A stretch of DNA of 28,402 nucleotides from an uncultured Eubacteriales bacterium (GTDB lineage Bacteria > Bacillota > Clostridia > Oscillospirales > UBA644), in the NCBI GenBank assembly GCA_959604355.1, contig CAUHAO010000022.1, positions 1 through 28,402 on the forward strand, written 5' to 3'. This document shows positions 17,261 to 24,446 of the stretch, piece by piece (position 1 is the stretch's first letter; each line of letters opens with the position of its first letter). A program made the translations under genes and the position numbers. Under the pieces are notes generated by a model. That model saw nothing but the letters and a program-made list of their open reading frames with translations, was not told the origin of the DNA and did no database searches.

Positions 17261-17288
17261 TATATCATCTGTTGGGGCATATTGTCAA
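17259..17288 (-). promoter_or_regulatory. Consensus sigma-A promoter reading toward queA-tgt
   Basis: On the minus strand TTGACA (17288-17283), an 18-base spacer and TATAAT (17264-17259) form a second consensus promoter. Its -10 overlaps that of the rightward promoter by two bases. Transcription would begin near 17252 and run left into queA. Confidence 0.8.
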
Positions 17289-17354
17289 TAAGCGGAGACC
17301 AATAATTGAAATAATGTCATTTTTTGCAGATAAAGAATGCCTGTTTGCCTGTTC

Positions 17355-17376
17355 GGACGGATATCCGTCCTTTTTT
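17355..17376 (+). terminator. Terminator-like hairpin in the asd leader
   Basis: GGACGG (17355-17360), loop ATAT, CCGTCC (17365-17370) and then TTTTTT form a short intrinsic terminator. It lies between the rightward promoter and asd, where it could attenuate transcription. A weak TATAAT at 17402-17407 downstream has only a poorly spaced TTGATA (21 bases). No known lysine riboswitch fits in the 90 bases before the hairpin. Confidence 0.55.
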
Positions 17377-17433
17377 GATATCAACGGACAAGCTGCGGGC
17401 ATATAATAAAAGTGGTAGAGAGAGGTATATGCA

Positions 17434-18429
17434 ATGAAGAATTACAAAATAGCCGTTGTCGGCGCGACCGGGATGGTCGGAAGGACTTTTCTCAAAGTGC
17501 TTGAAGAGTCTGCTCTGCAGGCGGATTATACTCTTTTCGCGTCCGAGAGAAGCGCGGGCAGTGAACTTGATTTCATGGGAAAGAAATATACTGTAAAACT
17601 GCTTGATGAGAACTCTTTTGATGAAGGCTTTGACATTGCGCTCTTTTCCGCAGGCGGCGGCACGAGCCAGAAGTTTGCGCCCATCGCCGCGTCAAAAGGC
17701 TGTGTTGTCATTGATAACAGTTCCGCGTGGAGAATGGACCCCAATGTTCCGCTTGTCGTTCCCGAAGTCAATCCCGAAGCAATAAAAGAGCATAAGGGTA
17801 TAATCGCAAATCCGAACTGCTCGACCATTCAGGCTGTCGTCGCGCTCAAACCGCTGCATGATAAATACGGCATAAAGAGAATCGTTTATTCGACATATCA
17901 GGCGGTGTCCGGAGCGGGCATGGGCGGCTATAACGACCTTAAAAACGGTATCGAAGGCAAAGCTCCTCAGAAATTTCCGCACCCGATATTCTCAAACTGC
18001 CTGCCGCATATAGACGTCTTTACCGATGACGGTTATACAAAGGAAGAGCATAAGATGATAGATGAGACGCACAAGATACTCGGCGACTATGATATCAAAG
18101 TCACCGCGACGACCGTGCGCGTACCTGTTTTCGACTGCCACAGCGAAAGTATAAACGTCGAATTGAAAAAGCCCTTTGATCTTGACGATGTTAAGAAGCT
18201 TATGGAAAACTCCGAGGGTATCGTACTTCAGGACGATGTCGCAAACAACGTTTACCCCATGGCCGTCAATGCAAAGGGACACAACGAAGTGTTTGTCGGA
18301 CGTCTCCGCCGCGACTTCAGCGTCGAAAACGGTCTCAATATGTGGGTCGTTGCGGATAATATCAGAAAAGGCGCCGCTACAAACGCAGTACAGATAGCTC
18401 TCCGCATGATTAAGGAGGGCTTAATCTAA
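17434..18429 (+). CDS. asd: Aspartate-semialdehyde dehydrogenase
   Basis: The 331-residue NADPH enzyme reduces aspartyl phosphate to aspartate semialdehyde, the branch point to lysine/dipicolinate and to threonine/methionine. GATGMVGRTF (10-19) is the nucleotide loop. The catalytic cysteine is C129 in NPNCST, with the histidine H236 in FDCHSESINVE and QAVSGAGMGG near 156-165. AGAGG at 17421-17425 is eight bases from ATG 17434. Nine bases separate it from dapA, whose ribosome binding site overlaps the asd stop. The leader hairpin may regulate it. Confidence 0.97.
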   Translation: MKNYKIAVVGATGMVGRTFLKVLEESALQADYTLFASERSAGSELDFMGKKYTVKLLDENSFDEGFDIALFSAGGGTSQKFAPIAASKGCVVIDNSSAWRMDPNVPLVVPEVNPEAIKEHKGIIANPNCSTIQAVVALKPLHDKYGIKRIVYSTYQAVSGAGMGGYNDLKNGIEGKAPQKFPHPIFSNCLPHIDVFTDDGYTKEEHKMIDETHKILGDYDIKVTATTVRVPVFDCHSESINVELKKPFDLDDVKKLMENSEGIVLQDDVANNVYPMAVNAKGHNEVFVGRLRRDFSVENGLNMWVVADNIRKGAATNAVQIALRMIKEGLI

Positions 18430-18438
18430 GGAGACTCG

Positions 18439-19326
18439 ATGAAAAAAACCGTCTTCAAAGGCGCGGCTGTTGCCATAGTCACACCGTTCGGCGAAGACAA
18501 CTGTGTCGATTACGGAAAACTCGGGCAACTTATTGATTTCAACATTTCAAACGGCACCGACGCTATCGTCGTCTGCGGTACAACCGGCGAGAGTGCAACT
18601 CTTTCCGACGAGGAGCATAGGGAAGTAATACGTTTCGCGGTAGAGTATGTAAACTCAAGAGTCCCTCTGATCGCGGGCACGGGCAGCAATGATACGCTCC
18701 ACGCGCTCGACATGACGAGGTATGCCGCCGACGTCGGCGCCGATGCCACTTTACAGGTAACACCGTATTACAATAAAACGACCCAAACGGGTCTGGTAAA
18801 ACATTTCACATATATCGCCGACAGAGTCGATCTGCCGATGATACTTTATAACGTCCCATCAAGAACAGGGCTCAATATTCAGCCCGAAACGTACAAAATA
18901 CTGAGTGAACATAAAAACATCGTCGCCATAAAAGAGGCAAACGGAAACATTGCTTCCGTGGCAAAAACCCTCAGCCTTTGCGGTGACGCGCTCGATGTGT
19001 ATTCGGGCGACGACTCTATGACCGTCGCCGTTCTGTCTCTCGGAGGCAAGGGAGTTATTTCTGTATTATCGAATATCGCGCCGAAAGCCGTGCATGATAT
19101 ATGTGATTTATTTTTTAACGGGCAAACAGAGCAGAGCGCAGCGCTGCAGCTGCAATATACAGACCTGGCGGACGCATTGTTCGCCGAAACAAATCCCATC
19201 CCCGTCAAAGCCGCGCTCAATGAAATGGGATTTAAGGTGGGGCATTGCCGTCTGCCTCTGTATGGGCCCGAAAAAAAGACTCTTGATTCGCTCAGACGTG
19301 CGCTTATCTCGCATGGGCTGATGTGA
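18439..19326 (+). CDS. dapA: 4-hydroxy-tetrahydrodipicolinate synthase
   Basis: The 295-residue TIM-barrel enzyme condenses aspartate semialdehyde with pyruvate. The Schiff-base lysine is K165 in IVAIKEANGN. Y137 and R142 lie in ILYNVPSRTG, and CGTTGES (46-52) holds the catalytic threonine. Length is normal. AAGGAG at 18428-18433 supports ATG 18439. Its product feeds DapB for lysine and cell wall, and in sporulation it also feeds dipicolinate synthase, whose genes (dpaA-dpaB) lie about 7 kb downstream. Confidence 0.97.
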   Translation: MKKTVFKGAAVAIVTPFGEDNCVDYGKLGQLIDFNISNGTDAIVVCGTTGESATLSDEEHREVIRFAVEYVNSRVPLIAGTGSNDTLHALDMTRYAADVGADATLQVTPYYNKTTQTGLVKHFTYIADRVDLPMILYNVPSRTGLNIQPETYKILSEHKNIVAIKEANGNIASVAKTLSLCGDALDVYSGDDSMTVAVLSLGGKGVISVLSNIAPKAVHDICDLFFNGQTEQSAALQLQYTDLADALFAETNPIPVKAALNEMGFKVGHCRLPLYGPEKKTLDSLRRALISHGLM

Positions 19327-19344
19327 CACGGAGATAATGAAATA

Positions 19345-20166
19345 ATGGATAAAAAGACTGTAAGACTCCTTGTCTGCGGCTGCTGCGGAAAAATGGGCAG
19401 ACTGCTCGTCGATACCGTCGCCAACGAACGATCGTCCGTGCTGGAGGTCGTTGCCGGTGTGGACGCTTCGGGCGGATATGCTTCCTTTCCCGTATATAAG
19501 TCAATAGATAATGTGACGTGCCCGGTCGACGTGCTTGTTGATTTTTCGTCGCCGTCCCTGCTCGACGGCATACTTCGTTACGCCGAAAAGTATAATGTTG
19601 CCGCGGTCATTGCGACAACCGGACATACGGCGGCGCAGAAAAAACGTATAGCGGAGGCCTCGCGTGATATCCCGATATTTTTTTCGGCGAACATGTCTTT
19701 CGGCGTCAACGTCGTCAACGCGCTTGTTGCTCAGGCGGTACAAAGTCTGGGCGACGGATACGATATCGAGATAATAGATGCGCATCATAACGCAAAGGCA
19801 GATTCCCCGTCGGGCACGGCTCTCATGCTTGCGGATACCGCGGCTCGCGTCCGCGGCGGTGCGGAATATGTATATGACAGGTCGAAACGCGGAAAACGCA
19901 GGCACCGTGAAATAGGCATACATTCCGTCAGAGCAGGAACTATCGTGGGCTCGCACGAGGTCATCCTTGCAGGTGACGGGGAAGAGATACGTATAACGCA
20001 CGTCTCGTCATCGCGCAGAATATTTGTTCTCGGTGCCATCCGGGCCGCGTCATTCATCTCGGCAAGGAGCAGCGGTCTTTACGATATGAATGATATGATA
20101 AGAAAGGAACAAAAAAATGATCCTGGATATCAAGGGTCTTATAACGGGAGCATCGGTACGTCATAA
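19345..20166 (+). CDS. dapB: 4-hydroxy-tetrahydrodipicolinate reductase
   Basis: The 273-residue enzyme reduces the DapA product with NAD(P)H. The Rossmann loop is GCCGKMG (12-18), ATTGH is at 90-94, and the active site is HHNAKADSPSGT (147-158), with the paired histidines, K151 and D153. SVRAGTIVGSHEV (194-206) is also conserved. Family members usually end soon after GLYDM (244-248). Here about 25 further residues continue and overlap the next gene by 50 bases in another frame. GGAG near 19330-19333 precedes ATG 19345. Confidence 0.95.
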   Translation: MDKKTVRLLVCGCCGKMGRLLVDTVANERSSVLEVVAGVDASGGYASFPVYKSIDNVTCPVDVLVDFSSPSLLDGILRYAEKYNVAAVIATTGHTAAQKKRIAEASRDIPIFFSANMSFGVNVVNALVAQAVQSLGDGYDIEIIDAHHNAKADSPSGTALMLADTAARVRGGAEYVYDRSKRGKRRHREIGIHSVRAGTIVGSHEVILAGDGEEIRITHVSSSRRIFVLGAIRAASFISARSSGLYDMNDMIRKEQKNDPGYQGSYNGSIGTS

Positions 20167-20605
20167 TGTCATGACGGTAAGTATTAACGGAGAACCTGAG
20201 AAATCAGACTTCGGCATGCATATATTTTCTGCCCTTGCACAGAAAAATGTATGCGTAGATATGATAAGCGTCGGTGACATCGGAGGTTCGTCGACCTTCT
20301 CATTTATTGCTTCTGACAAAGACCTTTTCGCAGTCCTCGAAGCTGTTTCGGAGGCTTCCGACGAAGCGCAGGGCGTGACCGTTGATATAAATTCGTCAAA
20401 CTGTATAGTCTCGTTTGAAGGCAGGGCGCTTTCTATGCACAGCGACGCCGCGGAAATCATCTTTGGCAGATTTGCGGCGGGGGGAATACGCGTCAAGACC
20501 ATAACGTCTTCCCGTAACAGGATATCCTGCCTCATAGACGAGACCGACCCGAACGTCTGCGTTGAGGATATACTTGATAAAGAGTTCGGCATAAAGTATG
20601 TCTGA
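20117..20605 (+). CDS. Free-standing tandem ACT-domain protein, aspartokinase-regulatory-subunit-like
   Basis: The 162-residue protein consists of two ACT domains, about 8-78 (DFGMHIFSALAQKNVCVDMI) and 95-160 (DAAEIIFGRFAAGGIRVKTI, then NRISCLIDE). Its length and both domains resemble the beta subunit of B. subtilis lysine-sensitive aspartokinase, which is made from an internal start in lysC. No kinase domain is present upstream; the preceding frame is dapB. AAAGGA at 20103-20108 precedes ATG 20117, which overlaps dapB by 50 bases, so expression is tied to the dap operon. I infer an amino-acid sensing role for lysine or its precursors, possibly by binding an aspartokinase encoded elsewhere. 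It may instead be an independent ACT regulator. Confidence 0.75.
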   Translation: MILDIKGLITGASVRHNVMTVSINGEPEKSDFGMHIFSALAQKNVCVDMISVGDIGGSSTFSFIASDKDLFAVLEAVSEASDEAQGVTVDINSSNCIVSFEGRALSMHSDAAEIIFGRFAAGGIRVKTITSSRNRISCLIDETDPNVCVEDILDKEFGIKYV

Positions 20606-20830
20606 TCATGCTTTGCCGAACAACCTCGAAAGAGGACCGAATCTTTTTCCGGCGACCTTCCCGTTCCTGGCTCTGAACGGGGAGGTCTTTTGATTTATCA
20701 GTTTTTCCGCTTCACGCAGTATTTCAGCATGGGATTTTGTGCATTTCGGATTGATTATGAATATCGCCTGCTCAAAGACCTCTCCGTCTCCCTGCACGAT
20801 TATGCTCTGTTTGTTTATCCCTTTTATCAT
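20606..20830 (-). CDS. Small conserved protein of unknown function
   Basis: The 74-residue protein begins MIKGINKQSIIVQGDGEVFEQ, continues with a hydrophobic AIFIINP, and ends in a basic tail (RARNGKVAGKRFGPLSRLFGKA). It resembles small Clostridia proteins starting M(I/L)KG(V/I)N+ that have no assigned function. A strong GGAGG lies at 20842-20838 on the minus strand, seven bases before ATG 20830, so it is very likely translated. Its stop touches the stop of the ACT gene, with which it converges. No function is claimed. Confidence 0.7.
   Translation of the reverse strand: MIKGINKQSIIVQGDGEVFEQAIFIINPKCTKSHAEILREAEKLINQKTSPFRARNGKVAGKRFGPLSRLFGKA
20654..20691 (+). terminator. Terminator of the asd-dap operon, inside the convergent small gene
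   Basis: GACCTTCCCGTTC (20654-20666) pairs with GAACGGGGAGGTC (20675-20687), 13 pairs with one G-T, around an eight-base loop, followed by TTTT. On the + strand it would end the dap transcript about 50 bases past the ACT gene. It lies within the coding part of the minus-strand gene. Confidence 0.7.
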
Positions 20831-20899
20831 TTTCCGACCTCCGTAACAGATACTAATATTAAGTATTTATTCAATTGGTAATAAATATTCATTTCCCTC

Positions 20900-20928
20900 T
20901 TGACACAGGCAGAATTTTTTGCTATAAT
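20900..20928 (+). promoter_or_regulatory. Consensus sigma-A promoter of the GntR-ABC operon
   Basis: TTGACA (20900-20905) and TATAAT (20923-20928) are 17 bases apart, a perfect consensus. The predicted start is near 20935, about 43 bases before the regulator's ATG. Confidence 0.9.
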
Positions 20929-20937
20929 CAGAGCGGC

Positions 20938-20952
20938 TATTGCATGGCAATA
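20938..20952 (+). promoter_or_regulatory. Probable autoregulatory operator
   Basis: TATTGC-ATG-GCAATA is a perfect six-base inverted repeat placed right at the predicted transcription start. YtrA-type regulators commonly repress their own operon by binding a short inverted repeat overlapping the promoter. The ribosome binding site AGGAGGTGA (20965-20973) follows. Confidence 0.6.
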
Positions 20953-20977
20953 ATACAGAGGTACAGGAGGTGATAAC

Positions 20978-21337
20978 ATGGCTTGGAATTTCGTAGAGGG
21001 TGAACCTGTATATCTTCAGATAGCAGGAAGACTCCGCGCAGAGATCGCTGCGGGAAAATATGTTCCCGGTGCGCAGCTTCCCGCAGTACGCGAACTGTCG
21101 GAAGAAGTCGCAGTCAATCCAAACACGATTCAGCACGCGTACATGACGTTGGATTCATGGGGATTGACAGACGCAAGAAGCACCGCAGGCAGATTTGTTA
21201 CCGCGGATAAAGAGACAATAGCTGAAGTCCGTAACGAACTTGCTGCGGAGGAGACACGCAGATATCTTGCAAAGGTGAAACTGCTCGGTTTTGGGCATGC
21301 TGACGCAAAGACCTTTATCGACAGGATTTCCGAATAA
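20978..21337 (+). CDS. GntR-family (YtrA-type) transcriptional regulator
   Basis: The 119-residue protein is a winged helix-turn-helix of the GntR family (about 10-75: VYLQIAGRLRAEIAAGKYVP, then LPAVRELSEEVAVNPNTIQHAYMTL). Its short helical tail is typical of the YtrA subfamily, which lacks an effector domain. Such proteins usually control adjacent ABC exporters in response to cell-envelope stress or antibiotics. A near-perfect AGGAGGTGA precedes ATG 20978. The consensus promoter and an inverted repeat upstream suggest autorepression. Confidence 0.92.
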   Translation: MAWNFVEGEPVYLQIAGRLRAEIAAGKYVPGAQLPAVRELSEEVAVNPNTIQHAYMTLDSWGLTDARSTAGRFVTADKETIAEVRNELAAEETRRYLAKVKLLGFGHADAKTFIDRISE

Positions 21338-21376
21338 GGCGAATGTTTCAGAAATAATGAAAAGAGGGATAAAGAG

Positions 21377-22072
21377 ATGAATTTGTTGGAGTGCAAGGCT
21401 CTTACAAAGAATTACGGCAGCGTACGAGCGCTCGACCGGCTGTATCTTACGGTAGGGGAAGGGCGCATCGTAGGCTTGCTGGGTACGAACGGCAGCGGCA
21501 AGACAACATTTCTCAAACTTGCCGCAGGCCTTCTCGCCCCGACATCCGGCGACATCCTTGTTTGCGGAATGACTCCGGGAAGTGAGACGAAAAAAGTCGT
21601 CTCATACCTTCCGGATCAATCATTTCTGCCTAACTGGATGAAAGTCAAGAACCTCATTTCCATGTTTGAGGATTTTTATCCCGACTTTGACCGCAAACGT
21701 GCCGATGATATGCTTACACGTCTCGGAGTGGATACCGCTCTTAAATACAAAACGCTTTCGAAAGGTACAAAAGAGAAAGTTCAGCTCGTCCTTACAATGT
21801 CCCGAAAGGCGAAGCTTTATCTGCTTGACGAGCCCATCGGCGGAGTCGATCCCGCGACACGGGACTATATACTGCGCACGATAATATCCAATTATTCTCC
21901 CGAATCCACGGTCATAATATCCACCCATCTTATTTCGGAGGTGGAGAACATTCTCGACGACTTTGTTTTTATTGATAGAGGCAGAGTCATTATGTGCGGC
22001 GGTGTGGAAGACATCCGCGAAAAAGAGGGAAAGACCATAGACGGATTGTTCAGGGAGGTTTTCAGATGCTGA
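21377..22072 (+). CDS. ABC transporter ATP-binding protein
   Basis: The 231-residue ATPase has Walker A GTNGSGKT (36-43), Q-loop glutamine Q81, the signature LSKGTKEK (127-134), Walker B LYLLDEP (147-153), D-loop VDPA and H-loop H184. The degenerate signature (LSKGT instead of LSGGQ) is common in YtrB-like exporters linked to GntR regulators. It would energise the permease that follows, with which it overlaps by seven bases. The substrate is unknown; an envelope-active compound or lipid is an inference from the YtrABC context. Confidence 0.93.
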   Translation: MNLLECKALTKNYGSVRALDRLYLTVGEGRIVGLLGTNGSGKTTFLKLAAGLLAPTSGDILVCGMTPGSETKKVVSYLPDQSFLPNWMKVKNLISMFEDFYPDFDRKRADDMLTRLGVDTALKYKTLSKGTKEKVQLVLTMSRKAKLYLLDEPIGGVDPATRDYILRTIISNYSPESTVIISTHLISEVENILDDFVFIDRGRVIMCGGVEDIREKEGKTIDGLFREVFRC

Positions 22073-22923
22073 GAAAATTGCTCAAATACGAGTTCAGATA
22101 TAATGCCCGAATCATTCTTCCGATATTCCTGGGTATGCTCGTTCTCGGTGCAGTCGGCGGTGTGACCGTTGCGTCGTGTGTGAAAATACTGCAGGATCTT
22201 CCCGCCCGGATGTCATTTTTTGTTGCGCTTATGAATGAATCCGGAATTCTTTTGGGCTGTGTGATGCTTTCTGTTATAGGCGCCGCGTCATTGTTCGTAA
22301 TGTTCGTGCTCCTCTGGCGCTTTTATAAGAGTTTTTATTCCGACGAGGCCTACCTTACACATACTTTGCCCGTTACCGTGACGCAGAATATGTGCTGCAA
22401 GACTTTAAGCGGTTTCGGATGGTATCTTGCGGGGATTATAGTTGCCGTCGTGTCTTATGCGACAGCGGCGTTTTTTGCCGTTGTGATCCTCGGTGATATC
22501 AGACAGATTATTCCTTTTTTTGAAGAGGTAGGAAATATTTTCTTAACTATACCTCAGCAGTATGCGGCAGATGCCGTTATAATCGGTATAGAGTGGATAA
22601 TAACGGGCATCGTTTCAATAGGATACACGATCCTTGTATATTATGCCATCATCGCTCTTGGCTGTCGCGCGGCGCGAAAACACAAGGTCCTTGCGACAGT
22701 CGGTATTTATGCCGCATATTCCGTTATTTCAACTATTGTTACCAGACTTTTCTTATCCGCAGCTGTTTCTGTTTTCGCATTTGCGGTGCAAAAAGACGAG
22801 AAAGCTCTCGGGGTTTTGATTCATCTGCCTGCTCCCGTTACATTGATTATTTTTGTTTTGGTGTCAATAGGCGCGTGGTTCATCATACGGAATTGCACGG
22901 AAAAGCATCTCAATCTTGAATGA
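22066..22923 (+). CDS. ABC transporter permease (ABC-2 type)
   Basis: The 285-residue membrane protein starts MLRKLLKYEFRYNARII, the usual N-terminus of such permeases, and has about six hydrophobic segments. They fall at IILPIFLGMLVLGAVGGV, LSVIGAASLFVMFVLLW, AGIIVAVVSYATAAFFAVV, WIITGIVSIGYTILVYYAI, AAYSVISTIVTRLFLSAA and VTLIIFVLVSIGAWFII. I use ATG 22066 because GGGAGG at 22053-22058 is seven bases upstream. A longer in-frame start at 21994 lies inside the ATPase gene and lacks such a site. It pairs with the preceding ATPase. Confidence 0.88.
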   Translation: MLRKLLKYEFRYNARIILPIFLGMLVLGAVGGVTVASCVKILQDLPARMSFFVALMNESGILLGCVMLSVIGAASLFVMFVLLWRFYKSFYSDEAYLTHTLPVTVTQNMCCKTLSGFGWYLAGIIVAVVSYATAAFFAVVILGDIRQIIPFFEEVGNIFLTIPQQYAADAVIIGIEWIITGIVSIGYTILVYYAIIALGCRAARKHKVLATVGIYAAYSVISTIVTRLFLSAAVSVFAFAVQKDEKALGVLIHLPAPVTLIIFVLVSIGAWFIIRNCTEKHLNLE

Positions 22924-22942
22924 AATATAGAGTCGCAAAAAA

Positions 22943-23554
22943 ATGAACATAAAAAACATCAGTCTGTATGACGCTGTCGGCAAATATGTCCGCTCTCGCC
23001 GCTGGCTGCTGATAATGGATATAGCCACCGCCGTTTCGTGCGGAATGTTCGGTTTAGGTATGTTAATCGCGTATTTTTCGACCGCATTGTCTGCCACTGT
23101 GCCGAATATCATTGCCTCGAAAAATTTAGCCCATGCCTATATGTATGATGCTCCTGCGCGCTGGAAGATCACGCTGCTCTCGCTCGTGCCCGTCGCTGTT
23201 GTGCTCGTACTTTATTTCCTGTCTGAAAAATTTCCGGCGTTTATGTTTGCGGCAACCGTGCTGTACGCTCTTGATACGGCCGTTACGGTGCATTATCTGA
23301 CAGACTCGGTCATGGGCTGTGTGACAAAAGGATTTAGCGATTCTTTGGGCTACAACATCATTATTTTCGGCGTATCGCTGATCTGTCACGGAATATTGAT
23401 GTATTTATATCTTTCGGGTCTTACGGCATCGTTGAGGATAAGGCTCGGAACTCCGGATATGACGAACGCCGAACGACGCACGCTTTATTCAGGCAATACC
23501 TGGGCGTTGCGCAAGGATGCGGAAAATGCGGATAAAACCGTTTCCGTAGAATAA
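22943..23554 (+). CDS. Integral membrane protein of unknown function
   Basis: The 203-residue protein has about four hydrophobic segments, near residues 22-46, 74-93, 98-119 and 135-160. Charged ends surround them: a basic start (GKYVRSRRW) and a hydrophilic tail (RKDAENADKTVSVE). I recognise no family. It lies 19 bases after the ABC permease and ends before the terminator, so it is probably the last gene of the GntR-ABC operon and may be an accessory membrane subunit. The ribosome binding site before ATG 22943 is weak, which suggests coupled or low translation. Confidence 0.65.
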   Translation: MNIKNISLYDAVGKYVRSRRWLLIMDIATAVSCGMFGLGMLIAYFSTALSATVPNIIASKNLAHAYMYDAPARWKITLLSLVPVAVVLVLYFLSEKFPAFMFAATVLYALDTAVTVHYLTDSVMGCVTKGFSDSLGYNIIIFGVSLICHGILMYLYLSGLTASLRIRLGTPDMTNAERRTLYSGNTWALRKDAENADKTVSVE

Positions 23555-23578
23555 TTCAATATCGTATATAATTTATAA

Positions 23579-23618
23579 GAGTAAAGCCGCCGCGGAGAGA
23601 TCCGCGGCGGCTTTACTC
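23579..23618. terminator. Strong hairpin terminator between the ABC operon and spo0A
   Basis: An 18-base perfect stem (23579-23596 with 23601-23618) closes on a GAGA loop. The base carries AAAGCC and GGCTTT, so U-rich ends occur on both strands, though the downstream T-runs are short. It sits three bases beyond the spo0A stop and can serve both converging transcripts. Confidence 0.85.
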
Positions 23619-23621
23619 GTT

Positions 23622-24446
23622 CTATTTGATCCTTAATTCCTTTTGCTCATTTGTCTTTTTATTCTTTAATCTGAGCTGATCCGAAAGCAGGCCTATGAAC
23701 TCGGAATTCGTCGGCTTGCCTTTATTGTTGTCTACGGAGAAACCGAATATGCCATTGAGTGTGTCATAGTCGCCTCTGTCCCATGCAACCTCTATGGCAT
23801 GGCGTATCGCGCGTTCGACGCGTGTGGGCGCGGTGTGATATTGCTTGGCAATGGTCGGATATACTATCTTTGTGATTGCGCTTATTGTTTCAGGGTTTTC
23901 AACCGCCATCATTATTGCGGTGCGTACATAGTGGAATCCTTTTATGTGCGCCGGAATACCTATTTCAAGGATCAGCGATGTGACCTGTGACTCAAGATCC
24001 ATCTGCGTGGTTTCCGATACTCGGTTCTGTACCGCGTCGTCCGCAAAACCGAACTCCTCCGCTGCGTCAAATGTTTCGGAAAGAGATTTGATTCTGTCTG
24101 TAAGTACCTGAGGTTCGAAGGGTTTTGCGATAAAATAGTCGGCTCCTGCGGAAACAGCGTCGCGTATAATACGTTCGTTTGTTATGGATGACAAAGCGAT
24201 ATAATGACGCTTTTTGCCGTCTTTTCCGTTAACGGCTTCCTTGAGGAAAGTGATTCCGTCAATCGGTGACAATACAATGTCGAACAATACAAAGTCCGGT
24301 TGGAACTGGTCTATCATTTCCAGGCCCTGGCGAGGGTTCGCCGTGCATCCGATAACATCGTAGCCTGTAAGATTGAGTCGCTCTTTGTAGAGATTGCGTT
24401 GTTCCGTCTGCCCGTCAACGATTAGAATCTTTGTTCTTTCACCCAT
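23622..24446 (-). CDS. spo0A: Sporulation master regulator Spo0A
   Basis: The 274-residue response regulator controls entry into sporulation. The receiver domain (1-125) has the phospho-acceptor D56 in LFDIVLSPIDG, S86/S87 in the switch position and K108 in IAKPF. The effector domain (about 150-260) is strongly conserved, with YPTIAKQYHTAPTRVERAIRHAIEVAW from about 196 and FSVDNNKGKPTNSEFI near 236-251. The N-terminal acidic pocket reads IVDGQTEQ: D11 is present, but the usual second aspartate is G12. AAAGGAG eight bases before ATG 24446 (minus strand) supports the start. The adjacent gap holds Spo0A-box-like words, suggesting autoregulation. Confidence 0.96.
   Translation of the reverse strand: MGERTKILIVDGQTEQRNLYKERLNLTGYDVIGCTANPRQGLEMIDQFQPDFVLFDIVLSPIDGITFLKEAVNGKDGKKRHYIALSSITNERIIRDAVSAGADYFIAKPFEPQVLTDRIKSLSETFDAAEEFGFADDAVQNRVSETTQMDLESQVTSLILEIGIPAHIKGFHYVRTAIMMAVENPETISAITKIVYPTIAKQYHTAPTRVERAIRHAIEVAWDRGDYDTLNGIFGFSVDNNKGKPTNSEFIGLLSDQLRLKNKKTNEQKELRIK

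Noticed and set aside
17314..17406. A 30-codon frame in the asd leader as a leader peptide
   Set aside because: It has no ribosome binding site and no run of lysine or other regulatory codons, so it is not called as a gene.
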